This document shows, piece by piece, positions 63,223 through 64,000 of a stretch of 64,000 bases of DNA (positions are counted from its first letter, which is position 1; the number at the start of each line of letters is the position of its first letter). A program made the translations under genes and the position numbers. Where the stretch lies: assembly GCF_023734135.1 (NCBI RefSeq), contig NZ_AP025730.1, positions 248,001-312,000 of the forward strand, given 5' to 3'. The notes beneath the pieces were generated by a model. It ran no database searches. It worked only from the letters and a program-made list of their open reading frames with translations, and had not been told where the DNA came from. The stretch comes from Sphaerotilus microaerophilus (lineage in GTDB: Bacteria > Pseudomonadota > Gammaproteobacteria > Burkholderiales > Burkholderiaceae_C).

Positions 63223-63259
63223 GAAACCGGCAATTTCACCCGGTTTACCGCTAAGCTGC
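63223..63259 (+). promoter_or_regulatory. Upstream element shared with copy 1
   Basis: GAAACCGGCAATTT and the later CCGCTAAGCTGC match the element at 61145-61182 with a few substitutions. It is about 54-90 bp before the ATG of copy 2, the same distance as in copy 1, so the duplication included the promoter region. Confidence 0.45.
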
Positions 63260-63312
63260 CCCCCAAGGCGCCCACCCGACAGCGCCCGCACCCCGCAGCG
63301 GAGGAGCCCGGC

Positions 63313-64000
63313 ATGGCCAGCCACAGCAGCAGCAGCAGCAGCAGCGACAGCCTCAGCCACCCGACCGATCGGCCCAGCGGCCGCCCCCGGTTCGTCGCCT
63401 GGCGCCACGGCCATCGGTTCCAGGCGTCGCTGCCCCTGGCCCTCAGTAGCTGCCTGCTGACCACTGGCCTGCCCTGGCTGACGGCAGCGCTGGCCCCCGG
63501 CACTGCCCTGGCCGCCACCGCTGCGGCCACATCGATAGCCACCCGCGACCTCAGCGCCGACGCCAAGGCCGCCGCCGCCGAAACCGTCTTCAACGCCGCC
63601 GCCACGCTGGACGCCTTCAAGCGCGAAGCCGACGACCGCCTGCGCGGCCAGCGCCGCCAGATCGAAGGCCTGCAGACCCAGCTGAAGACGGCCGAGGCGC
63701 AGCGCCAGACCGACATCGCCGCCCTGCGCAGCGAACTCGCCCAGGCCCAGGAACGCTTCGTCGCCGAACTGGCCGCGCGCGACCGCGCCTACGCCCGCGA
63801 GATCGCGGTGTTCCGCCGCACGGTCGAGGACATCGCCGCCACACCCGAAGGGGCCGAAGCTTTGCGCGTCTACAACGCCGGCGAGGAGGTCAAGGCCCTG
63901 GGCATGCTGCGCCGGCTCGCCGACGCCCGCCGCCAAGCCCGGGAGGTGCGCAACAACATCGAGACCGCCGCCGACTACCGCAAGGAAGCCATGCTGGCGC
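63313..64000 (+). CDS. Exported coiled-coil/TPR protein, copy 2 (3' end outside window)
   Basis: The frame from ATG 63313, preceded by GGAGGAG, stays open to the window end: 229 complete codons. A Ser run follows the start, then a signal peptide closely matching copy 1 (SLPLALSSCLLTTGLPWL), ending near ALAAT. From 'TRDLSADAKAAAAETVFNAAAT' onward it is almost identical to copy 1 for about 110 residues, then diverges after about 63860 ('VYNAGEEVKALGMLRRLA' against 'QYNAGDEAGALAVLDSLA'). The repeats expected further on are not in the window. Confidence 0.85.
   Translation, partial: MASHSSSSSSSDSLSHPTDRPSGRPRFVAWRHGHRFQASLPLALSSCLLTTGLPWLTAALAPGTALAATAAATSIATRDLSADAKAAAAETVFNAAATLDAFKREADDRLRGQRRQIEGLQTQLKTAEAQRQTDIAALRSELAQAQERFVAELAARDRAYAREIAVFRRTVEDIAATPEGAEALRVYNAGEEVKALGMLRRLADARRQAREVRNNIETAADYRKEAMLA

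Overview
The window is a GC-rich, gene-dense stretch of bacterial chromosome. Codon use strongly favours G or C at third positions. The protein families (PEP-CTERM anchor, Bug/TctC binding protein, double-length UvrA, COG3235-type CbiM-like permease, many PAS/GGDEF proteins) point to a betaproteobacterium of the order Burkholderiales, probably near the Leptothrix/Sphaerotilus/Rubrivivax/Ideonella group. That placement is inferred from gene content only. I see no tRNA, rRNA, CRISPR array, prophage or insertion sequence. Annotated gaps are all under 300 bp; if the small gene at 867-1055 is not real, 820-1337 becomes the only larger gap.

Layout. 1-7.1 kb: the end of a LysR regulator, a flavodoxin-like protein, then a periplasmic binding protein followed by a very large hybrid histidine kinase with PAS, REC and Hpt domains, and a TruC-like pseudouridine synthase. 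7.2-10.7 kb: coenzyme biosynthesis (ribA, panB, panC) and an alpha/beta hydrolase. 10.65-13.9 kb (minus): an FHA-like protein and a two-component pair resembling PdsS/PdsR of the proteobacterial dedicated sortase system, but with no sortase here. 14.1-20 kb: a secreted TPR protein, iron alcohol dehydrogenase, thioesterase and DUF2235 hydrolase. 20.0-20.6 kb: a VapBC module. 20.6-24.2 kb (minus): two tandem paralogues of exported caspase/CHAT-like proteins. 24.3-27.7 kb: a Nudix-metallo-beta-lactamase fusion, cytochrome c, cupin and PEP-CTERM protein. 27.9-33.8 kb (minus): a tandem-fused UvrA carrying three in-frame copies of a palindromic DNA repeat. 34.0-34.7 kb: a second VapBC module.

34.7-43.6 kb (all minus): a methyltransferase, a Bug-type binding protein, an alpha/beta hydrolase, a complete Liv-type ABC importer (binding protein, G, F, H, M) and a PhnD-like protein. 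43.7-47.1 kb: a small monooxygenase, a diguanylate cyclase with an alpha-helical repeat region, and a CbiM-like membrane protein. 47.2-51.7 kb: a translationally coupled trio of a histone-H1-tailed SWIM/SNF2-like protein with eroded ATPase motifs, a DnaQ-type exonuclease and a small membrane protein. 51.8-61.1 kb: mixed housekeeping and stress genes (dienelactone hydrolase, lipoprotein Cu/Zn superoxide dismutase, oxidoreductase, membrane GGDEF protein, ICMT-like protein, double thioredoxin, Ca/H antiporter, methyltransferase, DUF1810). 61.2-64 kb: two tandem exported coiled-coil/TPR paralogues, the second running off the window.

The strongest candidates for undescribed biology are the tandem secreted caspase-like pair, the H1-tail/SWIM/degenerate-SNF2 plus exonuclease operon, and the palindromic repeats absorbed into the coding sequence of the double UvrA.
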